In this document: positions 28,987 through 38,623 of the stretch, piece by piece | How the letters are laid out: every line of letters begins with the position of its first letter | How positions within the stretch are numbered: position 1 is the stretch's first letter | Assembly: GCA_036784855.1 (NCBI GenBank) | Contig: JAZDSV010000085.1 | Span: forward strand, 1 to 39,671 | From: Aphelidium insulamus | Lineage: Eukaryota > Aphelidiomycota > Aphelidea > Aphelidiaceae | Length of the DNA: 39,671 bases | Reading direction: 5' to 3' | Notes under the pieces: generated by a model | The model's input: only the letters and a program-made list of their open reading frames with translations | Databases searched by the model: none | What the model was told of the DNA's origin: nothing | Position numbers and translations under genes: made by a program

Positions 28987-31900
28987 ATGCACACCCCGGG
29001 AGTGGACAGCGGTGCCGTGCGCACGCGGCAAATGTCCATGCCGACCGGGCGGAGCAAGCCGACCGCCGATTCGCTGCGACCAAACAGTGGCGGTGGCGGC
29101 AGCGGCTTCGACTCGGCTCCAGATAACAAGGACAACCCGCCGCTGGCACGGCTGGCCGGCATGCGAGCGGCTATTCAACAGCAACAGCAACAGCGCGCAG
29201 AACATGGCGGCGACAATGTGACGAGCTCCGCGCCAATGTCGCCACTGTCGTCGTCCCCGGCACAGTCACCCGCCTCACTGTCGCCGGTGCCGGAGCGCTG
29301 GACACTTAATCGCGCTATTCGACGCGCGTCCCAGGGCGCCGTGTCTCTGGAGGCGGCCAGCAAGTGGTTTGCCAGGCGCGCCTCACTCCAGCCGCCCGAC
29401 ACGTACAGCCCGAGTGTGGTGGCCGCGGCGGTTGCCACACTGACACGCCGGCCGCATATACGCGGCAACACTGCGCCCGGCGGCGAGCGACGCGGCTCCG
29501 CAGCCGGTAATCCACAACATCCCCAGCACCACCAGCACCACCACCATGCTGCCACCGCGTCCAACAACAACTCACGCAAGAGCCTGGACAGCGGCCCGCC
29601 CTCATCACTGCTGACTATGCGACGCAAATCGCTGGCGCCACCCAGACCGGCAACAACCAAGTGGTACGTGGTCGACCACGACAACGACACGGAGATGTAC
29701 GAGCCGAGCACACTGCTGCCACCACAACCACAACAGCAGCAGTCGCCCACACTGTCACGGCAAGCCAAAATAACCGGAGCACTGTTATTCCGTGCCGGCG
29801 ACGACGCGGCCAAGAGCAGCTCTGCTAGCACCGCCAGTACCAGCACCACCAGCGCCACTGCATCGGCACTGGCAGCCACCAACCTGTTGCTGAAGCGGAA
29901 GATGGGCGCGCCAACACCCACACAGCGCCAGCCCGTAACGCTGGACTATGAGCGGTTGGAGATGTCGGCGCAGGAAATCAGGCGCCAGGAAATCATTCAC
30001 GACATCGTGGTCAGTGAGCGGGATTACGTGCGTGAACTGCGCGTCCTCACGCAGGTACAGAATGGTTTATAGTTTAGCTGTGGTGTATATTGTACTTATA
30101 TTGTGCAGCTATTTGTGGGGAGAATACGGAGCAAGGAGCTGCTGCGGCCGGCTGCCATTGCCAAAGTGTTTTCCAACGTCGAAGAGCTGCTCAACTGCAA
30201 CGAGGTAAGATCACATACCGATATATATATATATATATAGTGCTTACCGGGGTGCAGGAACTGTTTGCCAAGCTGTGCGTGAGACGGGCAGAGGCATTGC
30301 AGGCGGCGCAAGAAGCAATTGACCTGGCCGATGGAGACAACTCGGCCGTGTCTGGCGCGCGCATTCTCGTCACCGGATACACGGTGGGCGACATATTCTC
30401 CTTTGTCGCCCCGTTCCTCCGCCTGTATACGGTGTACGCGGCCGGTCAGCCGGCTGGCTCGGCACTGCTCCGTGAGCGCTTGCACAATGCCGCCGCTCCC
30501 GCTCCGGGCGGTCTGGGCGCCATGTTTGGCGTGCGGACCAGCGGGATGAGCAGCAGTGCCAAGAGCATCATAGTGTCCTCGACAAAGCAGCGCTCAGTGC
30601 AGCTCAAGGACGAGGAGCGGCTGGAGGAGGACAGTGCGGACAAGCAGCGCGACAAGGACAAGCAGCTGGCACTGTTCCTGGAGTACTGCACGCTGCGGCC
30701 CGAGTGCCACGGCTTGGACGTGTTTGCATTCCTCTTGAAGCCCATTCAGCGCATATGTCGCTACCCTCACCTGCTCAAGGACTTGCTGGCGTGCACGGCC
30801 GTGTCGCACCCCGACCACGCGCTGATATCCGCGGCGCTGGATCTGGTGCAAAAGATTGTGCACGGCCTGAATGAGCACACGGACCGCATGCCGGACCCGT
30901 TCCACCTGCGCCTGATGGAGATGCGCAAACGATTCGTGTTCACCGATGCCACCTACATTGGCGCGGTGCGGCAACAGCAGCAGCTTCAGTCGGAGCAAGA
31001 TGATGATTCCGCCGCCACCGCACCGTCCGACGCCCCAAAGTTGCCCGAGTTTGACTTGATGGCTCTGCCGTCCCGCAAACTGCTGCATGAGAGCGGTGAG
31101 AACGGTGAGCTGCTCGAACTGGCCATTGAGCCGGGTCGGGGCGTGGCGCAGGTGCCCTCGTCGCAAGTGTCATCTCGCTGGCTTGTTCTGTGCTCCGACA
31201 TCCTGATGGTGGTGCGGCCAGCGTCACGCGGCATCAAGGACATACTGGGGCTGAATACGGGCAGCAAGGAGAAGGTGAAGGTGCTGCTGGTGGCCGCTAT
31301 AGATCGCATCGTGTTTGTGGACAAGGGCGGTGCGGGCGGTGCGATGAACGCCTCTCACTCGGTAACCATTGGCGGCGACAAGCACCTGCACTACACCTTC
31401 AAGATAACGCTGAGTCGGCCAATGATGGCAGCGCCAAAGGCCGATATGCGGCCAAACACTCTGAGCCGGCGTCGTGCCACGCAGATTGCCAGTCTGGACT
31501 GTGTGTCATTGACGTTTGCATGCGTTGCCGAGCGGGATCGCGACCACTGGATCCGCACGCTCAAGGCCGCGGTGGCCGAGGTCAAGCGGGACAAGGAAGC
31601 GCGACGGCGAGCATCCACTCCCGACGCCAACATGTCGGCAGCTTCAATTGCAAACAAGATTCCCGACAAACCTTTGGCAGACACATCTGCGTACACTTTG
31701 GGCACACCAAAGATCGCGGTTGAAAAAGACAGCGATGCAAAGAGTAATGCTAGCAGCACGTCGTCGCCGCTCTCGATCCCCGAGTCTGTCGCGCCGACAA
31801 AGCCGACAGAGGCGCCGCCACCGAGTAGTTTTCTCACTGTTTCGTCTCCGACAATGGCCAGCAAGATGACCAGTGCTGCCAATAGCCGACGCGGCAGTAG

Positions 31901-32657
31901 CGGCATACCTGCAGTGCCAGCCGCGGCAGCATTAGCTGACGCGCCTATTCGTAGTCGACAAACCTCACTCACTGGCAGTCCGCAACCAGGAGGCGGTTCG
32001 GATTTCCTTGGTGTCGTTAATCCACTGGCCACACGGCGCCGCTCAATATCACCGCTGGAGCTGCCGGTAATGCCCGTTGTGGTGGCTGTCAAACTGGACT
32101 CTGTGGAGTCGCTGAACGACATGTTTCAAGACGACGACGCATCATCCACCGCCGGCTCGGAGTCGTCCGACAAATCCGTTTCCGCTCGTGCAAACAAGTC
32201 TGCGGACAATGTGCTCAAAACAGGGACGTACACCGTGCTTGAAGTGCCTAAATCGGCCAAAGACTACACCATGAATGGCAATAGCTTTGATTCAGCGCAG
32301 AAACGCCGGCCGGGACTCGGAGCAGGATCAAACTCACCGACGCAAGCTCGAAGCGGCCGCAACAGTCCCACCATCCGATCTCCACTAGCCGGCGCGCCTA
32401 AAATTGTCGCCCCGCAACTAAGTTTATTCGGCACCTCGTCATCACCGAGTGTACAGGCAAAATCCGGCCTGAGCAGCTTGGCTGTAAACAGATCACAGGT
32501 AATGTCGGCAGCAACGCTGGCACCATCAATCCAGTCCAATGTTTCGGTGGACCGTGCGCCATCTGATGCAATTGTCGCCGTGGAAATTGCCGTCGACAGT
32601 GGCCACTCTTTATTTGGCAGCGGTTCCAGCGAGATCCTGCCACCATCAAACACTTAA
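28987..32657 (+). CDS. RhoGEF with DH and PH domains
   Basis: Dbl-family exchange factor for Rho GTPases. Three exons, 28987-30054, 30109-30204 and 30258-32657 (introns of 54 and 53 nt, the second with a (TA)n tract), 1187 residues. Residues 1-325 are disordered, Ser/Pro/His/Gln-rich, with polyQ and polyH tracts. The DH domain begins at about 330 (RQEIIHDIVVSERDYVRELR), continues ELLRPAAIAKVFSNVEELL in exon 2 and VGDIFSFVAPFLRLYTVY, then after an insert reaches the hallmark FAFLLKPIQRICRYPHLLKD. A PH domain follows at about 615-765 (SRWLVLCSDILMVV ... LTFACVAERDRDHWIRTLKA). The C-terminal 400 residues are Ser-rich without domains. The start codon is 115 bp after a TATA box; AATAAA lies at 32888-32893. 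The target GTPase cannot be deduced. Confidence 0.9.
32001..32186 (+). repeat. 186-bp direct repeat, copy 1 (inside RhoGEF exon 3)
   Basis: Identical, base for base, to 32665-32850. Encodes DFLGVVNPLATRRRSISPLE and the acidic-serine stretch after it in the RhoGEF tail. Confidence 0.95.
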
Positions 32658-32664
32658 TAGAGCA

Positions 32665-32850
32665 GATTTCCTTGGTGTCGTTAATCCACTGGCCACACGG
32701 CGCCGCTCAATATCACCGCTGGAGCTGCCGGTAATGCCCGTTGTGGTGGCTGTCAAACTGGACTCTGTGGAGTCGCTGAACGACATGTTTCAAGACGACG
32801 ACGCATCATCCACCGCCGGCTCGGAGTCGTCCGACAAATCCGTTTCCGCT
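32665..32850 (+). repeat. 186-bp direct repeat, copy 2 (just after the RhoGEF stop)
   Basis: Exact second copy, 478 bp downstream of copy 1, starting 8 bp after the RhoGEF stop codon and ending 37 bp before the AATAAA. It keeps the same reading frame open and then adds a short new end, SNISSYLL, before a stop. It could be a recent duplication, an alternative terminal exon or an assembly artefact. Confidence 0.95.
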
Positions 32851-32974
32851 AGAAGTAATATCTCTTCTTATCTATTATAAAAGGTGAAATAAAGTGCAAA
32901 TAACGCGTTTCACCCTTAATTAAACGCGCGTCTCCCTCGCGTCTCCCTCACATTCTTCTCCCATCGTCTGAAAC

Positions 32975-35234
32975 ATGCCGCCGCTACGCAAATCGAGCTC
33001 AATGCCGCAGCTACACCGGCCGGAGGTAGGCATTACCATGTATGCCACTGCTGATGCTTGCAGGCGCCAGCACTGGCACTCACGGTGACTGCCACAGCCA
33101 CGGATGCCACGGACGCCACTGGCGACGCATTGGCAGCTATCAAACTGTCGAACTACGCGCAGTACAAGGTTCCGAACGACATTGCGGCACTGGCCGAAGC
33201 CCGCGTCACTGCTCTTCGCACGGAGCTTGGTCTTACGGAGGGCACTGTGGCAGTGTCAGTTGCCGGTAGCCGGCCTATCACCAGAAACACTGAGAAGATG
33301 TACTGCAAGCACCAGCGGCGGTACGTGGTACGTCTCACGCACGACATGCACTCACTGCTGCGTAGGTCTCAGATACTTTGTAGCCTTATTGGTGACTATG
33401 AAAGCCTGCTGATGCTGCTGGACGAGCCACCGCAGCCATTCTGTCCGTCAATGCTGCCGCTGACGATTTCGCTCTTTGTGCGTTTTAAGCGCTTGCTGGC
33501 CGGGTCACCGCTGCTCAAGGATGATGGCACGCCGGTTCTCAACGTCAAGGGCGAGCCGATGCTGTGTCAGGGGGGTTGGAACGACCCAAAGAACGTGGAC
33601 CAAATGCTGGCAACTATTGGTGCCATACACGAGTCCCACGGCCAGCTGGGGCCCTTTCAAGACACGTGTCCAACGTGCGTCATGCTGTACAAGGACAAGG
33701 AAGACACCGAGGGGTGCAAGTTCCACCGCGGTCACTCACTGATTTGGCGGCGTGGCAATCCACGAGACTCAGTGCTGATGCGAAATGTGTATAAGCGCAG
33801 CAACAAGGACAGCGCAAACTACCAGGCACAAGGCGATTCGGCACTCACTCCATGGGAGTTGCTGGCACTCCGCGACCACCTTGTCAGTGCGAACAATTTG
33901 TGGGACCTTGAGTTTTGGACAATGACTCTGGTGGCATGCCAACTGTTCTTGCTTGAAGACGAGGTGTCACAACTGTCACTCAAATGTGACAACAAGGAGA
34001 ATTGCATCAATTGGGATATCACGTCAATTCAGCCCAGCAACGGCAATGTGGACGGCATTGGCTTCTATATTATGGGGAAGAGTGACAATCGGGCCGTTTC
34101 ATTGATGCTGTGGAAGGATGATGACATGCCAATGCTGTGCCCTGTGCGCCATTTGTTGGCCTTCATTCACCTTGCCGGTATCTGCTCTATTACATGCAAT
34201 TGACTCACATTTCAGGTATTAAATCTGGATACCTGTTTCCAACCCAGGAACGTCTCAAGACCCTTGCCGATGCCAATGGAGAAGGCCATGTAGGCCCACA
34301 GGAAAATATTGGTTATCAGGTTTTGTTGAATAATTGTTTATTGACTTATATAACACATATAGACGTACCAGCGGCGATACAAAGACCTGTGCGGCAAACT
34401 GATTAATCGCCGCGGGCCATTCGGATCGCATTCTAATTGCAAAACGGCATACTTGCTTGCAGTGTGGGGCGGTGGAAGCGATATCGAGATCAAGAACAGT
34501 GCGCCACAAGTGCGACAACCATGCGGCGCTATACAAGCAGGATGCAAGTTTCCTGTTGCACCTCGCCCAGCGCAATGCCGTCGGAACATTGAAATCGACT
34601 TGGTGCCAAACTCTGTGCGAATATGCAACTCGGTCGCCAGGTGAACGCCAACAACAACCTCGCCTCAAAGAATCTGTACGCGGTGGCATCGAAATTCATT
34701 GTTGTACTATGCAACGCACCAGTTTCGCATCCACAACGCTCGGTCAAATTCGTGGTAGAAGCGGCGACAAACTATAAGAAGCAGTCGACGTTAGACGATG
34801 AACTACGGGCACAACTGGCAAACCTGGACGGACCGATAAAGGATGCGTTGGGCCGACTGATCGAGCAGAAAGTGATGGAGGCGCGGTGGGAGGTTCATCG
34901 ACAGCGAAGCGACGCCAGCAGTGCAGAAGGAACAAGTGGCCTGCAGATTGTTGCGCCGGCAGGTCCAAGCGGAAAACGCAGTGGTGCAGAACCAGCGGTG
35001 GGCGTGGAGGCAGCGGTGGCCAAGAAGCGCAAGCGTGGCGGCTGTTCGCCGCTACGTTGTGATTGGCGGAAAAAATTTTCCCACTTCACCCAGAGTGATG
35101 ATGTTATTTGGGACCAAAATAAAATAAAAATAATAATTAAATTTTTTCCTGAAACTTTTTTGCTTCCGAAAAATAATCAGTTTTTTTCCGCGCCAAAATT
35201 TGTCGCCGGAAAATTATGTGATTATCTGCTCTGA
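32975..35234 (+). mobile_element. Crypton-type element: tyrosine recombinase gene with two frame breaks
   Basis: Exons 32975-33025, 33064-34177, 34216-34319 and 34363 onward are joined by 38-, 38- and 43-nt introns. The N-terminal part begins MPPLRKSSSMPQLHRPEAPA and holds a Cys/His cluster (CPTCV ... GCKFHRGHSLIW). The C-terminal half has the tyrosine-recombinase layout seen in Cryptons: LTPWELLALRDHL, WDLEFWTMTLVACQLFLLED, FYIMGKSDNRAVSLMLWKDD, LCPVRHLLAFIHLAGIKSGY, GPFGSHSNCKTAYLLAVWGG and then RHKCDNHAALYKQDA, with the probable nucleophile Tyr near 34530. The frame breaks near 34500 and near 34622; coding then continues ASKNLYAVASKFIVVLCNAP to a Lys/Arg-rich nuclear signal (KKRKRGG). AATAAA lies at 35118-35123. 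Element ends were not found. Probably recently inactivated, unless the breaks are sequencing errors. Confidence 0.75.
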
Positions 35235-36340
35235 ACGAAACTAAACAGTGCACTAAAGTTTGTCTAAAGTTTGCCTTATTTTGGTCCCAAATGAAAAGAT
35301 TAATCAACAGATAAAACGTGCCTTAGAATGTGCCTTATGAAATCCTAAAGTGCCAAGGTGAACAGGACACATCATTCCTTTGATTCTTTTCCGAGCAAAA
35401 ACCATATCGTGAGTAAGCTTTAGTCCCAAAAACGAAAAGATTAATCAATAGATAAAACGTGCCTTATGAAATCCTAAAGTGGCAAGGTGAAACGGAACAT
35501 ATCATTCCTTCGATTCTTTTCTGAATGAAACTGCAACGTGTTAATCAATAGATAACACGTGCTAACAAAATGCTACTTGAGAAATCCTAAAAGCGCAAAG
35601 ATCCAACATGCATGTATCAATCGTAAGAGGTGCAAAGGTGCAACCAACACTGACGAAGTCGCAATGGTCAAACTATATTCATGCGACCACGTGTCAAGTA
35701 TGAAAGGCGCAAAGATGATGTGGAATTATTATTTTTCAACTTCAAACTTTTCATCCATCTATCAATATGCAAAGATATTTTCCGGCAAATTAATTAATTA
35801 ATTCAAAGGTGAAACGTCCAAAGGTGACACGTGATCCGTGCAACGGTACAAAGGTACAAATGTTGATATGGGGCGTAATCCAGCAGAGGTGAAGCGCACA
35901 AAGGCAAAGGGGCGGAATGTGAAACGTCCAAAGGTCAAGGGTCAGAATGTGTACAATGTGAAAGGTGAATCAATAGAAGGTGCAATGGAATGATACAATG
36001 TGAAAGGTACAATGCGAAAGGTGCAACGTACAACGTGAAACGTACAATGTGAAGAAAGGTACAAGGTGTACAATGCGAAAGGTCAAGGTTCAAGACCGAA
36101 ACAGGGTTGAGTTAATCAACTTTCTGGTTGATGAGTTTGATATCATCTTTGATACAACGCATCAATGCCTAAGGAAAAATTGAATAATTCTAACCTATTA
36201 TTGAGGGAGCTCACATATTCCTTGGTTGATTTAACTAAAGACTACTATCAGCTTGACTTTTTAGATAGGTTGAATATGGCAAAATGAACAATGCCCCAAA
36301 CCTTACAAAAAAAAATTGATTTTTTGCACATTCTGCAAGT
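35235..36340. repeat. Gene-free region of degenerate direct repeats and AAGGT-rich sequence
   Basis: Two diverged copies of a roughly 105-115 bp unit lie at 35283-35396 and 35422-35524 (shared core GAAAAGATTAATCAAYAGAT, then AAAACGTGCC and ATCATTCCTT), with a shorter third copy near 35540-35590. From about 35800 to 36100 the plus strand is purine-rich and built from scrambled short words such as GTGAAAGGT, GTACAATG and AACGTCCAAAGGT. No open coding frame of note, apart from a short protein-like stretch near 36106-36178 (VELINFLVDEFDIIF). It lies between the Crypton and the Fic gene and may be part of a mobile element. Confidence 0.7.
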
Positions 36341-37744
36341 ATGGACAAAATCGCAGTCGAAAAGTGGCAACTTCACCCCGCCTGGCCAGACACCAACAGC
36401 CCTACTTGGACGACGCCCGTGCCATCGACGTTGGATGATGCCGTTCAGAAGGCGTGGAACAAGTGCTTTTCCGGCGGTGTCAAGTTGATTTCTGTTGCTC
36501 TCGAGCACTCCGTTGTAGCTCAGTCTTCGGTGGCCGCTGAGCTTTATCGCCATCTACGCCACCACGAAGCAGCTGCTGAGCAATGGCCACTGATGGCGCT
36601 GGTTCTGGCTGAAATTCACTTTCTGCTGAATGACTCGAAAGGTGCCTCGACTCTACTTAAAATGGCACAAGTTTGCGTTGGAGGAATTGGTGTTGATGTT
36701 CAATTGGACAGCGCTGTGATGTATATGGAGCAGATCGTCGTGCTCGATGGTATCGAAGAAGATGACATGACTGATGAAGATTTGGAAGTGACTCGTTATC
36801 GTCGTGTTAAAATCGAGATAACTGCCTCGCAAAGCGTTGATTGGAACTCCGTCATGCAGCAATGGAGGCATCTGACTACGTCGTCTAAAAATCAAAAGCT
36901 GGCCATGGAATCGATGAGCCGTTATATTTGCGTCACCACCAACGAGATCGAAGGCGTATTTAGTTTGGACGGATCCAGCTTGAGCGTGCTAGTGAAACGA
37001 GGCTTCTTTGTCAACTCTATCGCTGGGTTCTCGCGCAACAGCAAAATCACCAAGAAAGCCAAGGTGATCAACATACTCAAAAACACGAAGAGCTGTTTTA
37101 CTTCCTTGCGTTTTAAACCGTCGGAATTCGACGACGGAATGATCAAATCCATCCATGCCCGAATGCTACACGATGACAACCTGGAGCTCACGGAGACGGA
37201 CGATGGTGCGTTTTACAATTTGATACCTCTGGGAGCGTACCGTCACTGTGGAAGCTATGCAGTGCACGATGACTCGTCTCGCGAAGTTCACTACTGTCCG
37301 CCGGGCGACCTCGACACTGAAATGGACTGGTTTTACGAAAATGCTCGTCTTCATTTGTCTCGTGATGACTTGGACCCGTTTTACGTATCTGCTTGGATTC
37401 AGTGGGCATTTCTGTTCATTCATCCTTTCGCTGACGGAAATGGTCGCGTGGCACGTATGATTTCGTCCATCCCGTTGTTGAAGAAAGGATTACCGCCCGT
37501 CGTCGTAATCCAAGAGCGCAAATCTTTGTATTTTAATGCATTGTTCTGCGCGGATCGAAACGGAGACTTGCGCCCTTTGGCAGAGTTCTTGAAGGATGAG
37601 GCTCAGATTGCCGTTGCCTACCTGAGCACGCTGCAAACGGAAGTTATCGATTCGACCTCTTCAAATGATTCATTGGACTCGGACGTCAGCGAAAGCTCAG
37701 AGCTGTCTGATGTCATCGACAACTTGGCCGCCGACCGACCTTAG
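36341..37744 (+). CDS. Fic-domain protein (probable AMPylase), intronless
   Basis: Fic enzymes transfer AMP (or a related group) from a nucleotide to protein hydroxyls. A single exon encodes 467 residues. The catalytic motif HPFADGNGR is complete at 361-369, with His361 as the general base. An inhibitory-helix motif, T-x3-E-G (TNEIEG, 200-205), lies in front of the Fic core, as in FICD-type class II proteins, so the enzyme should be autoinhibited. A flap-like stretch REVHYCPPGDLDTEM precedes the core. Residues 1-190 are helical, with tetratricopeptide-like pairs (WPLMALVLAEIHFLLNDSKG) but no clear consensus. The C-terminus is acidic-Ser-rich. No signal peptide or membrane segment. AATAAA lies at 37758-37763. 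Unlike most genes here it has no intron. It is flanked by repeats and an integrase fragment. Confidence 0.9.
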   Translation: MDKIAVEKWQLHPAWPDTNSPTWTTPVPSTLDDAVQKAWNKCFSGGVKLISVALEHSVVAQSSVAAELYRHLRHHEAAAEQWPLMALVLAEIHFLLNDSKGASTLLKMAQVCVGGIGVDVQLDSAVMYMEQIVVLDGIEEDDMTDEDLEVTRYRRVKIEITASQSVDWNSVMQQWRHLTTSSKNQKLAMESMSRYICVTTNEIEGVFSLDGSSLSVLVKRGFFVNSIAGFSRNSKITKKAKVINILKNTKSCFTSLRFKPSEFDDGMIKSIHARMLHDDNLELTETDDGAFYNLIPLGAYRHCGSYAVHDDSSREVHYCPPGDLDTEMDWFYENARLHLSRDDLDPFYVSAWIQWAFLFIHPFADGNGRVARMISSIPLLKKGLPPVVVIQERKSLYFNALFCADRNGDLRPLAEFLKDEAQIAVAYLSTLQTEVIDSTSSNDSLDSDVSESSELSDVIDNLAADRP

Positions 37745-37768
37745 GTGACACCTTGTTAATAAAATTCT

Positions 37769-37964
37769 CTATCTCCTAGATCTTTTTCTAGCCCGCCTAT
37801 TCGGTTCAATACCTTCACGTTCACGTATTCGTTTATCAACACGGTAGATATCCAGTTGCTTTTGCCTTAGAGAGTTGTCTATATCTTGACTCAATGGAGA
37901 AACCTTCAACACTTCAAGCGTATTAAACTTTTGAGGTTTGCCCTCGACGCGAATACTATTCATA
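37769..37964 (-). pseudogene. Detached 3' end of a retroviral/Polinton-type integrase gene
   Basis: Minus-strand frame reading SIRVEGKPQKFNTLEVLKVS and ending in a basic RRARKRSRR tail. It is a diverged copy of the C-terminal part of the integrase at 38624-38830, roughly 90 percent identical by eye over 180 bp. The homology stops abruptly near 37964, where the rest of the integrase should begin. It keeps four T residues in CTTTTGAGG, where the longer copy has three, so this fragment retains the intact frame at that point. Confidence 0.75.
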
Positions 37965-38052
37965 GTATTCATTCGTATATACGATCGCCGTTGATATAAG
38001 GTTAAGGTTCATTTCTCAATCACAAAATTTTTCTCTCTCAAAATCTGAAGAA

Positions 38053-38406
38053 ATGCCAGACGCATACCGAGAACGCCAAGATGGCTTTATGGGGATGCTT
38101 CTGCTTGGAGCTGCAGCTCTGATTGCTGTGCCGAAGATTTTTCGCTGGAGCAACGCGCCGCATGTTGTTGATTTACACGGTCGCACTGTTCAGCAAGCAC
38201 GCGAGGTTGTTAACGAACTTCTCCGCACCAAGCCACCTGGCTCCTCTTTGCGTCTCATTGTGGGGAGAGGGAATCATAATCCGGATGGAATTGCCCGAAT
38301 TAGAGCTGCGATTGCGCGCCTGTTGAACGATCATCTTCGTGTTGGCGCAGAAAATTTCGAATTTGATGGCGATAATGACGGTGTCTTCAACGTTAATATT
38401 GTGTGA
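38053..38406 (+). CDS. Small Smr-domain protein with N-terminal membrane segment
   Basis: Intronless, 117 residues. Residues 12-30 form one hydrophobic segment (FMGMLLLGAAALIAVPKIF), which could be a membrane anchor. Residues 38-117 are a complete Smr domain: VDLHGRTVQQAREVVNELL (the HGxT motif), then LRLIVGRGNHNPDGIARI (the GxGxH...G motif, here GRGNHNPDG). Smr domains are nucleic-acid nucleases or binding modules, found for example in MutS2 and in NEDD4-binding protein 2. A single-domain membrane form is uncommon as far as I know. AATAAA lies near 38436. It sits between two pieces of integrase on the opposite strand, so it may be cargo or a neighbour of that element. Confidence 0.85.
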   Translation: MPDAYRERQDGFMGMLLLGAAALIAVPKIFRWSNAPHVVDLHGRTVQQAREVVNELLRTKPPGSSLRLIVGRGNHNPDGIARIRAAIARLLNDHLRVGAENFEFDGDNDGVFNVNIV

Positions 38407-38623
38407 TGTTGTCACCGTTGTGGTTGGATGGTGTCAATAAATCAAATTCTTCAATACATCTTGTCAACCTTACGCGCCATTGAATTATTCATTGATACAT
38501 GTATAAGTAGTGTTATACGATATGTTAACTTCGCAATGGTTTTCCAATTACTGTTCCGCTACCAGCAGATCGTGTGTTGGCAACGTCATCAGATGAACTA
38601 GCAGACAATAATAAATGAATAAT

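Noticed and set aside
29175-29921. 248-codon minus-strand frame over RhoGEF exon 1
   Set aside because: Mirror of Ser/Gln/His-rich coding repeats; the plus strand carries the DH domain.
30594-32122. Minus-strand frames over the RhoGEF body
   Set aside because: Antisense shadows with no recognisable domains.
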